This document shows positions 41,341 through 51,294 of a stretch of 64,000 nt of DNA, in pieces (the stretch's first letter is position 1; each line of letters opens with the position of its first letter). Source of the DNA: an uncultured Acidimicrobiales bacterium (lineage in GTDB: Bacteria; Actinomycetota; Acidimicrobiia; Acidimicrobiales; Aldehydirespiratoraceae); the NCBI GenBank assembly GCA_958296055.1, contig CATQHS010000001.1:1832277-1896276 (forward strand). The letters run 5' to 3'. The notes below the pieces were generated by a model. That model saw nothing but the letters and a program-made list of their open reading frames with translations. It had not been told where the DNA came from and did not search any database. A program made the position numbers and the translations under genes.

Positions 41341-42330
41341 TCAGGCGAAGGTGGCGAACCCCTCGAAACGGGACGGGCGCAAGCCTTGAGCTGCCAGCGA
41401 GGCCAGCAAAGTTCGGGGGTGCTCGATGCCGGCCAGGCCCCGGGCACCGGGTTCAACCCCGCCGGCGGCGGCGTGCAGCACGGCCGCGGCCGCCACCGTG
41501 GCCGCGGCCGACGCGGGCCGGGCGCAGGCCCCCAGCACCACCACCTTGCGCTCGGCGCCGCGGCGGCCCCGGACCTCCACCCGGACCGCGCCGATCCCGC
41601 CTTCGGGATGGGGCGGGCGCAACATGGGCAGCGGGGCCGTGAACCGGTCCCGACGGGTGGCGGCCAGCCGGGCCGTCACCCGGTTCACCCCGGGAAAGGC
41701 CGGCACTAGCAGCAAGGCGTCGGGCAGAGCGGCCCGGTAGCAGTCTCGGCCCGACACCGGGTCGGGGAACCAGCACAGCTCGCGGCCCGAGCCGCCGGGG
41801 CGGCGGGCCCATTCCCCGTCCCGCCAGTCCAGAGCCATCCCGCTCAGAGAACGGTGATGCTGGCGGGCGCAGGCCGGGCCGCCGGTGCCGGCCTTGGCCA
41901 CGTGGATTTCGTCCACCTGGTCGAGTTCGGCTGCGGCGCAGCGGGCCAGAAGGCAACTGAGGCCCGGCATGTAACCGGCCCCCACCACCACCGCCGCCCG
42001 GAGGGACCGGGCCCGATGGTCGAGGTCGAGCAGGGCCCGGGTCTCGCCGGGATCGTCGCTGGTGGTCACCACTGTCGCCTCCTCAGCGATGGCCTGGCGG
42101 GCGATGCCGAGTTGGGTTCCGCTCGGCGTGGCTACCACCACCGCGTCGGCATCGCTTTCGATGGGCGGGCTCTGGGCGACGGACGCGGCCGGGCCCAGCG
42201 AAGACACCACCCATTCCAGCCGCTGCGGGTCGGGGTCGTGAACCGACACCGACTCCACTTCGTCGCTGGCCGCCAGTTTGCGGGCCACCCGGGCGCCGGT
42301 GGCGCCCGCGCCGAAGACGGCGACCTTCAT
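41341..42330 (-). CDS. Rossmann-fold dehydrogenase (saccharopine dehydrogenase/DapB-like N-domain)
   Basis: The 329-residue protein opens MKVAVFGAGATGARVARKLA with an NAD(P)-binding GAGATG and a VHDPD strand-2 end, followed by VVVATPSG and a VVVGAGYMPGLSCLL segment. The second half does not match a dehydrogenase I can name. It would reduce or oxidise an unidentified imine or keto acid. It follows the 72-residue gene by 7 bp and is likely cotranscribed with it. Confidence 0.6.
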   Translation of the reverse strand: MKVAVFGAGATGARVARKLAASDEVESVSVHDPDPQRLEWVVSSLGPAASVAQSPPIESDADAVVVATPSGTQLGIARQAIAEEATVVTTSDDPGETRALLDLDHRARSLRAAVVVGAGYMPGLSCLLARCAAAELDQVDEIHVAKAGTGGPACARQHHRSLSGMALDWRDGEWARRPGGSGRELCWFPDPVSGRDCYRAALPDALLLVPAFPGVNRVTARLAATRRDRFTAPLPMLRPPHPEGGIGAVRVEVRGRRGAERKVVVLGACARPASAAATVAAAAVLHAAAGGVEPGARGLAGIEHPRTLLASLAAQGLRPSRFEGFATFA

Positions 42331-42337
42331 TGTCGGG

Positions 42338-42556
42338 TCAGCCTCGCTCGGCGAAGGCTTCAGCCCCGGTTAGCTCGTCGTCGCCAAGCTCGCGCCAGCC
42401 CCCCGACTGGGGAGGAACGGCCCGGCGCCGAACCCGCAGCCGGATGGCGGCCGCCACCGCCATGCCGGTGAGAACGGCCACCAGAGCCCGTCTGATCAAG
42501 GCGACCAGTCCTGCACCCACGACGGCCTCCGAGCTCGGCGTATAAATCTCGGCCAA
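42338..42556 (-). CDS. Small single-span membrane protein
   Basis: The 72-residue protein has one hydrophobic segment at about 12-38 flanked by Arg residues (RRALVAVLTGMAVAAAIRLRVRRR) and an acidic tail. A membrane anchor is likely; function is unknown. It begins 38 bp downstream of tRNA-Ile on the same strand and may be read from the tRNA transcript. Confidence 0.5.
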   Translation of the reverse strand: MAEIYTPSSEAVVGAGLVALIRRALVAVLTGMAVAAAIRLRVRRRAVPPQSGGWRELGDDELTGAEAFAERG

Positions 42557-42593
42557 GACCGACCCGCAGCCACGGACCGGCCGGACGCGACCG

Positions 42594-42667
<74 letters not shown>

Positions 42668-42680
42668 GGGACTGCCCACG

Positions 42681-43463
42681 CTATCGGCGAGAGCGCGGGG
42701 CGGCCACCCCTCGCTGAAGCCCCGGCGGCGGGGTCGGAACCGGGGACCGGCCCGCGGGCGGGACGGGAGGGACCGGACGGCTTGGCCGGCGGACCCGCAA
42801 GCGGCGGGGCCGGAACCGGGCCGTCTCCTCTTCCACCACTGTCATCCGGATCCCGCCGATGACGTCGCTGATCAGGTTGAACAGCACCGCCATCAAGACG
42901 GTGAACCCGGCGGCCACCACCACCAGCACCAGCCCGCCGATGGCCAGGGCCCTGAAGATCTGATCGCCGTTGAGCTCGAACTTCTCGAGAGCGGCCAGCT
43001 CGGTTACGAAGTTCTCCAGGTTGCCGACCATGCCCGAACCCACCGCGAAGCTCCACAAGATCCCGCCGGCGATCAACAGGATTGCCCACAGGCAGAGGTA
43101 GAAGACGAGTGAGATCTTCAGCACCGACCAAGGCTCGACGTGGCGGATCAGCCGGCGCACTTTGCGGGCTCTGAGTTTTTTGAGCCGCCGCTGGTACAGG
43201 AAGTCCCGTCGCGGCGGGGCCGAGCCGCCCGTCGGCGCTAAAGGCAGCGGCCCGGGGAGCGGCGCCGTCGGGGGCGCCTGCACTGGGGGCACCGGCGTCG
43301 GGGGCGGCGTCCCCGAGGCCGGTTTCTGGGCCGCAGAGAAGGCTGGAGGCATGGCCGCCGCCGATTTCGGAGAGGGCGGTTTCGGGGCCTGCGGCTTCAG
43401 GGAGGCTGGTTTCGGAGAGGCCGGGGCGGTCTCGCTTTTGTCCGATCTAGGAGCTTCGCTCAT
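42681..43463 (-). CDS. DUF3566 domain membrane protein
   Basis: The 260-residue protein has a disordered Pro/Ala/Lys-rich N-terminus (1-85, many SPKPAS-like repeats), a basic RRLIRHVEPWSVLKISL entry, a membrane segment about 115-142, an amphipathic stretch (LENFVTELAALEKFELNGDQIFRA), a second segment about 180-208, then an Arg-rich tail. DUF3566 proteins sit beside gyrA throughout actinobacteria; their role is unknown, perhaps at the division or elongation site. It follows the TadE-like gene in the gyrBA direction. Confidence 0.85.
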   Translation of the reverse strand: MSEAPRSDKSETAPASPKPASLKPQAPKPPSPKSAAAMPPAFSAAQKPASGTPPPTPVPPVQAPPTAPLPGPLPLAPTGGSAPPRRDFLYQRRLKKLRARKVRRLIRHVEPWSVLKISLVFYLCLWAILLIAGGILWSFAVGSGMVGNLENFVTELAALEKFELNGDQIFRALAIGGLVLVVVAAGFTVLMAVLFNLISDVIGGIRMTVVEEETARFRPRRLRVRRPSRPVPPVPPAGRSPVPTPPPGLQRGVAAPRSRR

Positions 43464-43529
43464 GACGCCACCCCCGGGGGCTCGTCGCCGCCGCCCGAGT
43501 GTAGGCGCGAGCGCTCAACCTCCCGGCCC

Positions 43530-43871
43530 TCAGCCCGAGTCGAGGGCGACCCAGGTCACCGTTGCTTCGGCCCGGGCCCGCCGCACTACCCGGCCGGCCC
43601 GCACCGCCACCGTCACTTGATCCCCGGTCTGGTCGAAGGCCACCAGTTCGGCCCCGTTGGCCTCGGCCAGCTCAGCCGCCGCCGGCCAGCCGCCGGCCGC
43701 GGCCGCCAGGGCGGCGGCATCGGCCGCGGTGCGGGCCCGGGCCGCCTCGTCCAGCACTTGGCCCACCTCGACCGCGGCCATGATCAACCCCATCATCATG
43801 GCGGCGGCCAGCACCATCAGAGGCGCGGCCTGGCCCGCGTCAGGGCGCCCTCCCCAACCGGTTCGCTTCAT
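43530..43871 (-). CDS. TadE-like pilus/secretion protein
   Basis: The 113-residue protein has the TadE/TadG layout: a short basic leader, GQAAPLMVLAAAMMMGLIMAAVEVGQ as the single hydrophobic segment, then ARTAADAAALAAAAG, a hallmark of Flp-type minor pilins, and a small extracytoplasmic domain. Its start overlaps the gyrA 3' end by 32 bp, so it is probably translated with gyrA. No tad ATPase or prepilin peptidase is in the window, making it an orphan. Confidence 0.7.
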   Translation of the reverse strand: MKRTGWGGRPDAGQAAPLMVLAAAMMMGLIMAAVEVGQVLDEAARARTAADAAALAAAAGGWPAAAELAEANGAELVAFDQTGDQVTVAVRAGRVVRRARAEATVTWVALDSG

Positions 43872-46431
43872 TCCGGGCCTCCACGGCTACCTCGGCGGCA
43901 TCGGGGGAAGGGGGATCGGGTTCAGACGGCGCCGCGTCGCCAGGCTCGGCGCCGCCCAGCTCGGGGGAAAGATCGGACACCGCCTCGACGGCCATGACCC
44001 GGTCGCCGGGGTCGGGGCTCATCATCTTCACGCCGGACGCGAACCGGCCCTGGACGGATATGTCGGCCACCGGGGTGCGGATCGTCACCCCGGTGCTGGT
44101 GACGGCCAAGGCCTCGTCGCCGGGGTCGACCATCAGCGTGCCCACCACCGGCCCCTTCTCCTCGGTCAGCTTGATGCCGATCACTCCCAGCCCGGCCCGG
44201 TGCCTGCAGGGGAACTCCTCAACCGGGGTGCGCTTGCCGTAGCCGAACTCGGTCACATGCAGCAGGGCGGACCCGGGCCGGGCCAGGTCGCAGCCCACCA
44301 CCCGGTCGCCGTCGTGTTTGAATTTCAGGCCGATCACCCCGGCCGCGGACCGGCCCATGGCCCGGACCTCGGACTCGGCGAACCGGATGGTCTGGCCCAG
44401 CCGAGACGACAGCATCACGTCGTGGCGGCCATTGGTGGGCATGACCGCCACCAGCTCGTCGTCGTCTCTCAGCCTCACCGCGATGAGCCCGGCCCGCAGC
44501 GACGAGTCGTAGGCGGTGAAGCTCGTCTTCTTCACCCGGCCCCGGGCGGTGGCGAAGAAGAGGTAGCGGTTCGTCTCGTAGTCGCGGGTGTCGATGACGG
44601 CCTGGACCCGCTCCCCTTTCTGCAGCGACAGCAGGTTGACGATGGCCGTGCCCCGGCCGGTCCGGGAGGAGACGGGTATCTCGTGGGCCTTCAGGCGGTG
44701 GACCCGGCCCCGGTTGGTGAAGAAGAGCAGGTACGAGTGGGCGGTGGTATGGATGAGATGGGTTACCGTGTCCGCTTCCTTCAGCCGGGCGCCGGCCACC
44801 CCTCTGCCCCCCCGGCCCTGGGATCGGAACTCCTGGACCGGCACCGTTTTGGCGTATCCCGACGCCGAAATGGTGAACACCAAGTCGTCGTCGTCGATGA
44901 GATCCTCGATGTCCACCTCGCCGGGGTCGATCTCCAAGACGGTGCGCCGGGGGGTGGCGAACTTCTCCTTGACCTCCGCCAGCTCGTCGCGGATGACCTG
45001 GCGCAGCCGGGCCGGGCTGGCCAGGATGGCTTCCAGCTCGGCGATGAGGGCCCGCTTCTGGTCGGCTTCGGCCACCAGGGAGTCCCGGCCCAGCCGGGTG
45101 AGGCGGCCCAACTCCATGTCGAGCACGTAGTTGGCCTGGATTTCGGAGAGCCCGAAGGGCTCGCCCATGAGGGCCCCGCGGGCCTCGGCGCGGTCCTGGC
45201 TGGCCCGGATGGCGGCGATCACCTCGTCTATGAGCTCGACGGCGGCGATGAGGCCCTCCAAGACGTGGAGGCGGGCCCGGGATTCGGCCAGGCGATGCTC
45301 CGAACGCCGGGTCACCACCTCGATCTGGTGATCGGTGTAGGCGACTAGGGCGTCCCGCAGGGTGAGCGTGCGGGGCACGCCGTCGACTAGGGCCACCAGG
45401 TTCACGGTGAAGCTCGACTGCAGGGGCGTCTTCTTCCAGAGGTTGTTGAGCACCACCTCGGGGTTGGCGTCCCGCTTGAGGGTGATGACGAAGCGGGTGT
45501 CGTCGCCGGAGGACTCGTCGTTGACGTCGGCGATGCCGTCGAGTTGACGGCTGCCGACCAAGGCGGTGATCTTGCGGGCCACCGCCCCGGCCGACACCTG
45601 ATAGGGCAGCTCGGTGGCCACCAGCGCGGTGCGGTTGCCGGTTTCGGTCACCTCCACCGCGGCTCGCATCTTCACCGGGCCCCGGCCGGTGCGGTAGGCC
45701 GACTCGATGGCGCCTCGCCCCAAGATTCGGGCCCCGGTGGGGAAGTCGGGGCCGGTGATGAAGGCCAGCAAGTCGTCGGTGTCAGCGGAGGGGTGGTCCA
45801 GCAGGTGCACGACCGCGTCGATGATCTCGCCCAGGTTGTGGGGCGGGATGTTGGTGGCCATGCCGACGGCGATGCCCTGGCTGCCGTTGACCAGCAGGTT
45901 GGGCAGGCGGGCCGGCAGCACCGAGGGCTCGACGAAATCCCCCGAGTAGTTGGCGACGAAATCGACGGTGGACTCGTCGATGCCGGCCAGCATGGACAGG
46001 GCCAGCGGATGGAGCCGGCACTCGGTGTAGCGGGCGGCGGCGGGCGGGTCCTCGGGCGAGCCGTAGTTGCCGTGGAAGTCGATCAGCGGGTGGCGCAGCG
46101 AGAAGGGCTGGGCCATCCGGGCCAAGGCGTCGTAGATGGCGGAGTCGCCGTGGGGATGGAAGCGGGCCATGACGTCGCCCACCACTCGGGCGCATTTGAC
46201 GTGGCCCCGGTCCGACCGGAATCCCTGGTCGAACATCGACCACAGGATGCGGCGGTGGACCGGCTTGAGCCCGTCGCGGGCGTCGGGCAGGGCCCGGCTG
46301 ATGATTACCGACATGGCGTAGTCGATGAACGAGCTCTCCATCTCCTCTTGGATCTCGACGACGGTGACGTCGCCGGAATCAGAAGATTCAGCGTCGGGCT
46401 CGGCGGAGGGCGGCGGCGGGTCGGCGGTCAC
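43840..46431 (-). CDS. gyrA: DNA gyrase subunit A
   Basis: The product has 863 residues from GTG 46431, eight bases after the gyrB stop; an earlier in-frame ATG (46503) would overlap gyrB. It has the winged-helix/tower core, with [14 protein letters not shown] quinolone-site text reading [13 protein letters not shown], and the catalytic Tyr in [11 protein letters not shown]. Six beta-pinwheel blades follow (e.g. [17 protein letters not shown], the GyrA box). The acidic, Pro-rich N-terminal 30 residues are extra. It introduces negative supercoils with GyrB. Confidence 0.95.
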   Translation of the reverse strand: MTADPPPPSAEPDAESSDSGDVTVVEIQEEMESSFIDYAMSVIISRALPDARDGLKPVHRRILWSMFDQGFRSDRGHVKCARVVGDVMARFHPHGDSAIYDALARMAQPFSLRHPLIDFHGNYGSPEDPPAAARYTECRLHPLALSMLAGIDESTVDFVANYSGDFVEPSVLPARLPNLLVNGSQGIAVGMATNIPPHNLGEIIDAVVHLLDHPSADTDDLLAFITGPDFPTGARILGRGAIESAYRTGRGPVKMRAAVEVTETGNRTALVATELPYQVSAGAVARKITALVGSRQLDGIADVNDESSGDDTRFVITLKRDANPEVVLNNLWKKTPLQSSFTVNLVALVDGVPRTLTLRDALVAYTDHQIEVVTRRSEHRLAESRARLHVLEGLIAAVELIDEVIAAIRASQDRAEARGALMGEPFGLSEIQANYVLDMELGRLTRLGRDSLVAEADQKRALIAELEAILASPARLRQVIRDELAEVKEKFATPRRTVLEIDPGEVDIEDLIDDDDLVFTISASGYAKTVPVQEFRSQGRGGRGVAGARLKEADTVTHLIHTTAHSYLLFFTNRGRVHRLKAHEIPVSSRTGRGTAIVNLLSLQKGERVQAVIDTRDYETNRYLFFATARGRVKKTSFTAYDSSLRAGLIAVRLRDDDELVAVMPTNGRHDVMLSSRLGQTIRFAESEVRAMGRSAAGVIGLKFKHDGDRVVGCDLARPGSALLHVTEFGYGKRTPVEEFPCRHRAGLGVIGIKLTEEKGPVVGTLMVDPGDEALAVTSTGVTIRTPVADISVQGRFASGVKMMSPDPGDRVMAVEAVSDLSPELGGAEPGDAAPSEPDPPSPDAAEVAVEARNEANRLGRAP

Positions 46432-46438
46432 GTTCGCT

Positions 46439-48430
46439 TCAGAAGTCGAGGTGGCGGACTTCTCGGGCGTGTCTGACGATGAAACCCCGGCGCTCCTCCA
46501 CATCGTCGCCCATGAGAATCCCGATGATGTCGTCGGCCAGGGCGGCCTGCTCGACCGATACCTGCAGCAGGCTGCGGGTGGCGGCGTCCATGGTCGTGGC
46601 CCGCAGCTCCTGCCAGTCCATCTCGCCCAGGCCCTTGAGCCGCTGGAACTCCCGGGTGTAATTGGGTCGAGTGGCCAGGAACTCGTCCTTGGCCGCGTCG
46701 TCGGCCAAATACACCGTCTCTTTGGTTGAGACCCGGGTGGAGTAGAGCGGGGGTTGGGCGATGTAGACGTAGCCCCTCTCCACCAAGGCTCGCATCTGGC
46801 GGTAGAAGAAGGTGAGCAGCAGGGTGCGGATGTGGCTGCCGTCCACGTCGGCGTCGGCCAGCACGATCACCTTGTGATAGCGGACGGCCTCCCCGTCGAA
46901 CCCCGATTCCTCGCCGTCGGCCTGGTTGCCGAACCCGGCGCCGATGGCGGTGATCAGCGCCTTGATCTCGGCGTTCTTGAGCATCTTGTCCATGCGGGCT
47001 CGCTCGACGTTGAGGATCTTGCCCCTGATCGGGAGGATGGCCTGGGTGGCCGGGTCCCGGGCCCGCACCGCCGATCCGCCCGCCGAGTCGCCCTCGACGA
47101 TGAACAGCTCCCGCCGGGCCGGGTCGGTGGCGGTGCAGTCCTTGAGCTTGTCGGGCATGCCCGCCCCGTCGAACAGCGACTTGGCCCGGATGGCCCGGCG
47201 AGCGTCGACCGCGGCCGCCCGAGCCCGGGCGGCGTTGACGGCCTTGACCGCCATCAGCCGGGCCTCGGCGGGGTGCTCTTCCAGCCACTCGGTCAGCTTC
47301 TCGTGGGTGACCCGCTGGACCAGGGAGCGCATGGAGGCGTTCCCGAGCTTGGATTTGGTCTGGCCCTCGAACTGCGGTTCGGAGATCCGGACGCTGACGA
47401 TGGCGGTCAGGCCCTCTCGAATGTCCTCGCCCTGGAGGTTGGCGTCCTTTTCCTTGAGGTGGCCCCGGGACCGGGCGTAGGCGTTGACGCTTGAGGTGAG
47501 CGCGGCCCTAAAGCCCTGCTCGTGCATTCCTCCCTCAAGGGTGGCAATGCCGTTGGCGAAGCTGTGGAGGCCGTCGGTGTGGAAACCGGTGTTCCACTGG
47601 AAGGCCACCTCCACGAAATGGGCGATCCCAGCGATGACCTCCGAGCCGGTGTAGTGGCCGACCGTATCGAAGAGCCTCTCTTTGGACTGGTTGAGATGGC
47701 TGACGAAATCGACGATGCCGCCGGAGTACTTGAACGCCGTCCATTCGCCCTCGCCGGCACCGAGCGGGCCGTCGCGCCGGTCCCGGCTGCGAATCTCGAG
47801 GTCCCGGTTCAGGAACGCCATCATCTGGAACCGTTCCAGCAGGGTCTGGAACCGGAACGTGACGTCGTCGAAGACGGTCGGGTCGGGCCAGAAGCGCACG
47901 ACGGTCCCGGTTCGGTCCGAGGGGCCGCCGTCGGCTAGGGGCGACTCCAAGTCGCCGCCGCTGACGAAGGACAGGCGATGGACCCGGCCGTCGCGGTGGA
48001 TGGCCACCTCAACCCGCCGGGACAGGGCGTTGACGACGGACAGTCCCACTCCGTGAAGGCCGCCCGAGACCTTGTACCCGTCCCCTCCGAACTTTCCGCC
48101 GGCGTGGAGCATGGTCATGACCACCTCGGCGGCGGGCCGGTCGATCTCGGCGTGGGTGTCGACCGGGATGCCCCGGCCGTCGTCGTCCACCTCACAGGAG
48201 CCGTCGGGATGAATCGTCACCTCGATCCGCCCGCAATGCCCGGCCATGGCCTCATCCACGGAGTTGTCGACCACCTCCCACACCAAGTGGTGCAGGCCGG
48301 TGGGTCCGGTCGAGCCGATGTACATCCCGGGCCGGCGGCGAATCGCCTCAAGGCCCTCGAGGACGGTGATGTCTTCTGCGCTGTACGTGGATTCGGTGAT
48401 GGCGGTCACACCACGGGGTCCCTCCGACAT
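46439..48430 (-). CDS. gyrB: DNA gyrase subunit B
   Basis: The 663-residue protein has the GHKL ATPase domain (RRRPGMYIGST, EVVDNSVDEAMAG, DDGRGIPVD, GGLHGVGLSVVNALS), transducer, and TOPRIM domain with EGDSAGGSA and DADVDGSHIRTLLLTFF metal residues. Size is normal for actinobacterial GyrB. It lies between dciA and gyrA in the dnaA-dnaN-recF-dciA-gyrB-gyrA block; the 110-bp gap to dciA probably carries a promoter, often supercoiling-sensitive in this family. Confidence 0.96.
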   Translation of the reverse strand: MSEGPRGVTAITESTYSAEDITVLEGLEAIRRRPGMYIGSTGPTGLHHLVWEVVDNSVDEAMAGHCGRIEVTIHPDGSCEVDDDGRGIPVDTHAEIDRPAAEVVMTMLHAGGKFGGDGYKVSGGLHGVGLSVVNALSRRVEVAIHRDGRVHRLSFVSGGDLESPLADGGPSDRTGTVVRFWPDPTVFDDVTFRFQTLLERFQMMAFLNRDLEIRSRDRRDGPLGAGEGEWTAFKYSGGIVDFVSHLNQSKERLFDTVGHYTGSEVIAGIAHFVEVAFQWNTGFHTDGLHSFANGIATLEGGMHEQGFRAALTSSVNAYARSRGHLKEKDANLQGEDIREGLTAIVSVRISEPQFEGQTKSKLGNASMRSLVQRVTHEKLTEWLEEHPAEARLMAVKAVNAARARAAAVDARRAIRAKSLFDGAGMPDKLKDCTATDPARRELFIVEGDSAGGSAVRARDPATQAILPIRGKILNVERARMDKMLKNAEIKALITAIGAGFGNQADGEESGFDGEAVRYHKVIVLADADVDGSHIRTLLLTFFYRQMRALVERGYVYIAQPPLYSTRVSTKETVYLADDAAKDEFLATRPNYTREFQRLKGLGEMDWQELRATTMDAATRSLLQVSVEQAALADDIIGILMGDDVEERRGFIVRHAREVRHLDF

Positions 48431-48540
48431 GGGGAAGTGCCGGGCTTCGGGCCGCCAGTTTCACGGCCGATAATTTGCAGTGATCTTACCAGCCGGGCGG
48501 CGGGGATCGGTGCTTTTTTACCCTCCGATTTCGGTGGCGG

Positions 48541-48849
48541 CTATCGGCTCTTGCTCACCCGCACGGCGACGGTTCGGAACCGGTCCGACCCGGTCGCCGC
48601 GGCCAGCCGCTCCAACAGCTTGGCTTCCAGCCACTGAAGCTCACTGGCCCAAACCGGGTCGTCGGCCGCGATGGTCAGAGTCTCGCCAGCCACCGACACC
48701 GGGCGGCAGTGTTCGGCTAGGTCGGGGCCCACGATCTCCGACCAGCGCGAGAAGACGGCGGCCACCGCATCGATGGAGGGCGCCTCCATGGAGGCCAGCA
48801 GGCGCTCGAGCGACTCCTCCAGCCGCTTCGGCCCGGAAGGCCCGCTCAC
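48541..48849 (-). CDS. dciA: DciA-like replication helicase loader (DUF721)
   Basis: The 102-residue protein has the DUF721 pattern: a helical start (RLEESLERLLASM), VFSRWSEIVGPDLAEHCRPVSV, LTIAADDPVWASELQWLEAKLLERL. DciA loads the replicative helicase in bacteria that lack DnaC/DnaI. The start overlaps the recF stop by 4 bp (ATGA-type), so it is coupled to recF, matching its usual location. Confidence 0.85.
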   Translation of the reverse strand: MSGPSGPKRLEESLERLLASMEAPSIDAVAAVFSRWSEIVGPDLAEHCRPVSVAGETLTIAADDPVWASELQWLEAKLLERLAAATGSDRFRTVAVRVSKSR

Positions 48850-49934
48850 GGCCTCTCCGGCGAGCGGGCCGGTCCGTCGAGCAGCAGCACTTGGTCGGCC
48901 GAGCAGCCGGGCGGTACCCCCGTGGCCGAGGTCAGGATCTTCTGGCCGTCGGGCAGGGCCAGGGCCAGCGCCCCAGCCCGCCCCGGATCGAGTTCGGAGA
49001 ACACGTCGTCGAGCAGCAGCACCGGTTTCACCGACCGCCGGGCCCGCACCTCGCCGTCGGCGGCCAGCCTGAGGGCCAGAGCCAGGGATCTCTGCTCGCC
49101 CTGGGAGGCATGAGTGCGGGCCGCCAAGCCGTCAATTTCGAAGCTCACGTCGTCGCGATGGGGGCCGACAGTGGTTACTCCCCGCCGCACATCGTCGGAT
49201 CGGGCCGCGGCCAAGGCTTCGGCCAGAGGCTCCGGCCCCCAAGACGACGCGTAGTCCGCCGAGATCTCAGTGGCCGCCCCCGCCACCACGGCGTAAGCGG
49301 CGGCCAGCCGCGGCACCAGCCCGGAAAGAAGCTCTCGGCGCAGGCACCGGAGCTGGTCGCCAGCCGCGGCCAGCTTCGCGTCCCAGACATCGAGAGTGAC
49401 GGCGATGTCGGGGCTGATCCGGCCCCGGGCCTGGCGCAGCGCAGTGTTGCGCTGGCGCAAGATCCGATCCAAGTCGGCGCGTACGGATTCGCGGGCGGGA
49501 TGGCAGGCCACCAGCGCCTCGTCCAGCCAGCGGCGGCGGTGGGCCGGGCTGCCCTTGACCAGTTGCAGGTCGTCAGGCGAGAAGACGGTCACGGTCAGAG
49601 CCCCAGCCAGCTCTCGGAGGCGAGACACTCGCTGTCGGTTGAGAAGGACCCGGTTCCGGCCGGTCCGGGCGATCTCAATCTCCACCAAGAACTGGCGGCC
49701 GTCGTCCGCGGCGATCTCCCCCCGCACTACCGCGGCATCGGTCCCCGACCGAACCAAGGCTTCGTCCGGGACGCCTCTCAGCGAGCCGATGCCAGCCATG
49801 AAACCGACCGCCTCCAGCAGGTTCGTCTTTCCTCGGCCGTTAGAACCGAGTACGGCGGTGAGCCCAGGCGTGAAAGTAAACCGAGCCTCCGGATAGCTCC
49901 TGAAGTCGGCCAGCGACACCGACTCGACGTTCAT
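48846..49934 (-). CDS. recF: DNA replication/repair protein RecF
   Basis: The 362-residue protein has the ABC-type ATPase signature set: Walker A in LGSNGRGKTNLLEAV, a conserved SPDDLQLVKGSPAHRRRWLDEAL block, the SQGEQRSLALALRLA signature, and Walker B in VLLLDDVFSELD. It acts with RecO/RecR to load RecA at gaps. It lies 30 bp after dnaN and overlaps dciA. Confidence 0.95.
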   Translation of the reverse strand: MNVESVSLADFRSYPEARFTFTPGLTAVLGSNGRGKTNLLEAVGFMAGIGSLRGVPDEALVRSGTDAAVVRGEIAADDGRQFLVEIEIARTGRNRVLLNRQRVSRLRELAGALTVTVFSPDDLQLVKGSPAHRRRWLDEALVACHPARESVRADLDRILRQRNTALRQARGRISPDIAVTLDVWDAKLAAAGDQLRCLRRELLSGLVPRLAAAYAVVAGAATEISADYASSWGPEPLAEALAAARSDDVRRGVTTVGPHRDDVSFEIDGLAARTHASQGEQRSLALALRLAADGEVRARRSVKPVLLLDDVFSELDPGRAGALALALPDGQKILTSATGVPPGCSADQVLLLDGPARSPERP

Positions 49935-49964
49935 GACCCCAACCCGGCCGCGGTCCGGGTTGGA

Positions 49965-51086
49965 TCAGCTCACTCGAACCGGCATCAACAGATACAGGAA
50001 GTCCTCGTCGCCGACGGACCGGAGCAAAGCCGGCTTGAGTTCGTCCATGGTCTCCAGTGTTATCTCGGGACCAGTGGTCACCTCGATGCCATCCATGAGG
50101 TAGGAAGGGTTGAAGGCCACCGTGAGTTCCTCCCCTTCGTACGCGGCGGCCATGCTCTCTTGGGCCTTGCCCACATCGGCGGTGGCCGCGGTCAGGCTCA
50201 ACCCGTCGGGGCCCATCGCCATCCGCACCGGAGTGGATTCCTGGGCCAGCAACCGAACCCTTCGGACTGCCTCCAACAGCGCATCCCGCTCGACGGTCAG
50301 CTTGTTGGGATGTCCAGTCGGCAACAGACCCCGATAGTTGGGGAAGTCGCCTTCGATAAGCCGGGTGGTCAGGGTGATGTTGCCCACCTCGAAGCTGGCC
50401 TCCCGCTCAGCCAGCCGCAGCGACACCTCACCGCTGTCACCGATGATGCGGGCCAGTTCCGCCAGCGCCCGGCCCGGAACCAACACCTTCTGATCCTCGC
50501 CTAGGATTGAAGTGCCGGCCAGATCCTTTACCGCCAGCCGATACGAGTCGGTCGACACCAGTCGAAGCCCGCCCGCCTCAGGCACCATCAGAACCCCGGT
50601 GAGGATGGGCCGGGCCTCGTCAACCGACGCTGCCGGCACCACCTGGCGCAATGCGGCCCGAAATGAAGCCCCGTCGATGGTCACAGCCGAACCGGCTAGC
50701 GACGACCCCGGCTCCTCGGCCGGGATCAAGTTCGGATAATCCTCAGCCGGGATTACCCGAATCGAGAACTCCGTGGATCCAGCCACGATGTTGGCTTCCT
50801 CGTCGGCGACCGTCACCTCAACCGCGCCAGAGGGCAAGGCTCTCACCACATCGGCGGTCAGCTTGCTGGGAATCACGGCCACTCCGTCCGCCGAACCAGC
50901 CACCTCAATGTTCACCGAGATGGTTAGGTCCAAGTCGCTGCCGGTGACGAGGAGCGCACCGCCGAGCAACTCAAGACGGACACCAGATAGCACCGGCAAT
51001 GCACCGCCGCGGCTGGTCACCGCTCGGCCCGCGGCTGACATGGCCTCTAGAAGCTTGTCGCGTTCGCATCGGAACTTCATGCCCAT
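49965..51086 (-). CDS. dnaN: DNA polymerase III beta sliding clamp
   Basis: The 373-residue protein has the three-domain clamp fold (MKFRCERDKLLEAMSAAGRAV start, SKLTADVVRALPSG, ... PVRMAMGPDGLSLTAATADVGKAQE and a terminal LMPVRVS). ATG 51086 follows an AAGGA by 11 bases; a second ATG is at 51080. Expression starts inside the oriC region, which overlaps its leader. Confidence 0.96.
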   Translation of the reverse strand: MGMKFRCERDKLLEAMSAAGRAVTSRGGALPVLSGVRLELLGGALLVTGSDLDLTISVNIEVAGSADGVAVIPSKLTADVVRALPSGAVEVTVADEEANIVAGSTEFSIRVIPAEDYPNLIPAEEPGSSLAGSAVTIDGASFRAALRQVVPAASVDEARPILTGVLMVPEAGGLRLVSTDSYRLAVKDLAGTSILGEDQKVLVPGRALAELARIIGDSGEVSLRLAEREASFEVGNITLTTRLIEGDFPNYRGLLPTGHPNKLTVERDALLEAVRRVRLLAQESTPVRMAMGPDGLSLTAATADVGKAQESMAAAYEGEELTVAFNPSYLMDGIEVTTGPEITLETMDELKPALLRSVGDEDFLYLLMPVRVS

Positions 51087-51294
51087 GATGTTATTGATCC
51101 TTTTTGTTTTTTACCTGATAGTAGACCCAGTAGTAGTTGTGGATTGTGGACGGGGTGGCGTTTGCCCTGCAAACCGGCGGGAAACTGGTTCCGGCACAAT
51201 CCCCGTCTGCCCACCGCCCGAGCTGTCAGTTCGGGTTGGCGAGTGTTCGTCTGTGGATGGTGGTGGAGCCGTCCAGCTCTTTTCCCCTGCATCT
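51087..51294. other. oriC: Chromosomal replication origin (oriC), dnaA-dnaN gap
   Basis: Reading from dnaA toward dnaN on the minus strand, two DnaA boxes (CCGTCCACA at 51145-51153 and CAATCCACA at 51138-51146, 7 of 9 matches each) are followed by TAG/CTA triplets at 51131-51136 and 51119-51124, then a T-rich tract 51091-51114. A third box-like CCATCCACA is at 51252-51260. This is the layout of the DnaA-trio unwinding element known from Bacillus. Gene direction diverges around this region, supporting it as the start site. Confidence 0.75.
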
